Positions 6,096 to 6,124 of a DNA stretch of 6,124 nucleotides are shown in pieces. The position numbers were made by a program, and so were the translations under genes. The stretch is from an uncultured Fusobacteriaceae bacterium. Its GTDB lineage: Bacteria > Fusobacteriota > Fusobacteriia > Fusobacteriales > Fusobacteriaceae. The DNA lies in assembly GCA_947072715.1 (NCBI GenBank), contig CAMTJB010000069.1, positions 1-6,124 of the forward strand, given 5' to 3'. The notes below the pieces were generated by a model. The model had not been told where the DNA came from. It saw only the letters and a program-made list of their open reading frames with translations, and made no database searches. Position 1 is the stretch's first letter; each line of letters begins with the position of its first letter.

Positions 6096-6124
6096 AAAAA
6101 AATCCCCAGAAAACCATTTCTAGT
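6096..6124 (-). terminator. Edge-truncated terminator of a minus-strand gene beyond the right end
   Basis: On the minus strand the window begins with a short stem, AGAAA (6121-6117) pairing with TTTCT (6112-6108) around a 4-nt loop. It continues outward with a wobble and a G-C pair toward GGGGA and then a run of seven T (6102-6096). The outer left arm, which should pair with GGGG, would lie past position 6124. This looks like the 3' end of a minus-strand gene's transcript, but the stem cannot be completed here. Confidence 0.4.

Larger units (their letters stand above)
5758..6124. other. 367-bp noncoding block with repeats and hairpins, no convincing gene
   Basis: This stretch separates the flavoprotein gene from whatever lies beyond the right edge. 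Short open frames exist on both strands (a 62-codon frame on minus 6031-5843 and a 67-codon frame on plus 5854-6057), but neither has a ribosome binding site or a recognisable product. Instead the block holds an AT-only palindrome (5832-5855), a four-unit 10-bp tandem repeat rich in CCC (5905-5944), a plus-strand terminator-like hairpin (6005-6036) and a truncated minus-strand terminator (6096-6124). The local C/G richness of 5908-5940 contrasts with everything else in the window. It may be a small RNA gene, an interspersed repeat element or an old insertion remnant; the sequence alone does not decide. Confidence 0.6.

Overview
This window is very AT-rich (by eye well under one third G+C). It has strong purine-rich Shine-Dalgarno sites (AGGGAG, AAAGGAGG, AGGGAGG), AGA/TTA-biased codons and simple hairpin-plus-U-tract terminators. 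That pattern fits Fusobacteria or a low-GC Firmicute of the clostridial type. A Fusobacterium-like source is my best guess, but there is no 16S or other marker here to settle it.

Layout, left to right. Positions 1-173 hold a perfect-consensus sigma70-type promoter on the minus strand that fires leftward out of the window, and a 17-bp hairpin terminator that overlaps the stop codon of the first gene. Positions 174-2072 (minus) encode a soluble two-cassette ABC-F ATPase, a ribosome-associated translation factor family. A 284-bp divergent intergenic region follows. Positions 2357-5066 (plus) are a compact three-gene operon for p-aminobenzoate synthesis: pabA (glutaminase), pabB (aminodeoxychorismate synthase) and pabC (aminodeoxychorismate lyase). 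Each junction is an ATGA stop/start overlap. A perfect 20-bp bidirectional terminator separates pabC from a convergent minus-strand gene at 5122-5757, a flavodoxin-fold NAD(P)H:FMN-type oxidoreductase with a four-cysteine motif like that of iron-sulfur flavoproteins.

The last 367 bases (5758-6124) contain no convincing gene but are structured. They hold an AT-only palindrome, four 10-bp tandem repeat units that put four evenly spaced GGG tracts on the minus strand (a canonical G-quadruplex pattern), a plus-strand terminator-like hairpin with no gene in front of it, and an edge-truncated minus-strand terminator of a gene beyond the right end.

How the genes work together: PabA releases ammonia from glutamine, PabB uses it to aminate chorismate, and PabC eliminates pyruvate to give p-aminobenzoate for folate synthesis. 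The flanking ABC-F and flavoprotein genes are separate transcription units with no evident link to folate. Most of the window is ordinary housekeeping DNA. The least explained part is the noncoding block at 5830-6040. I found no convincing new multi-gene system.
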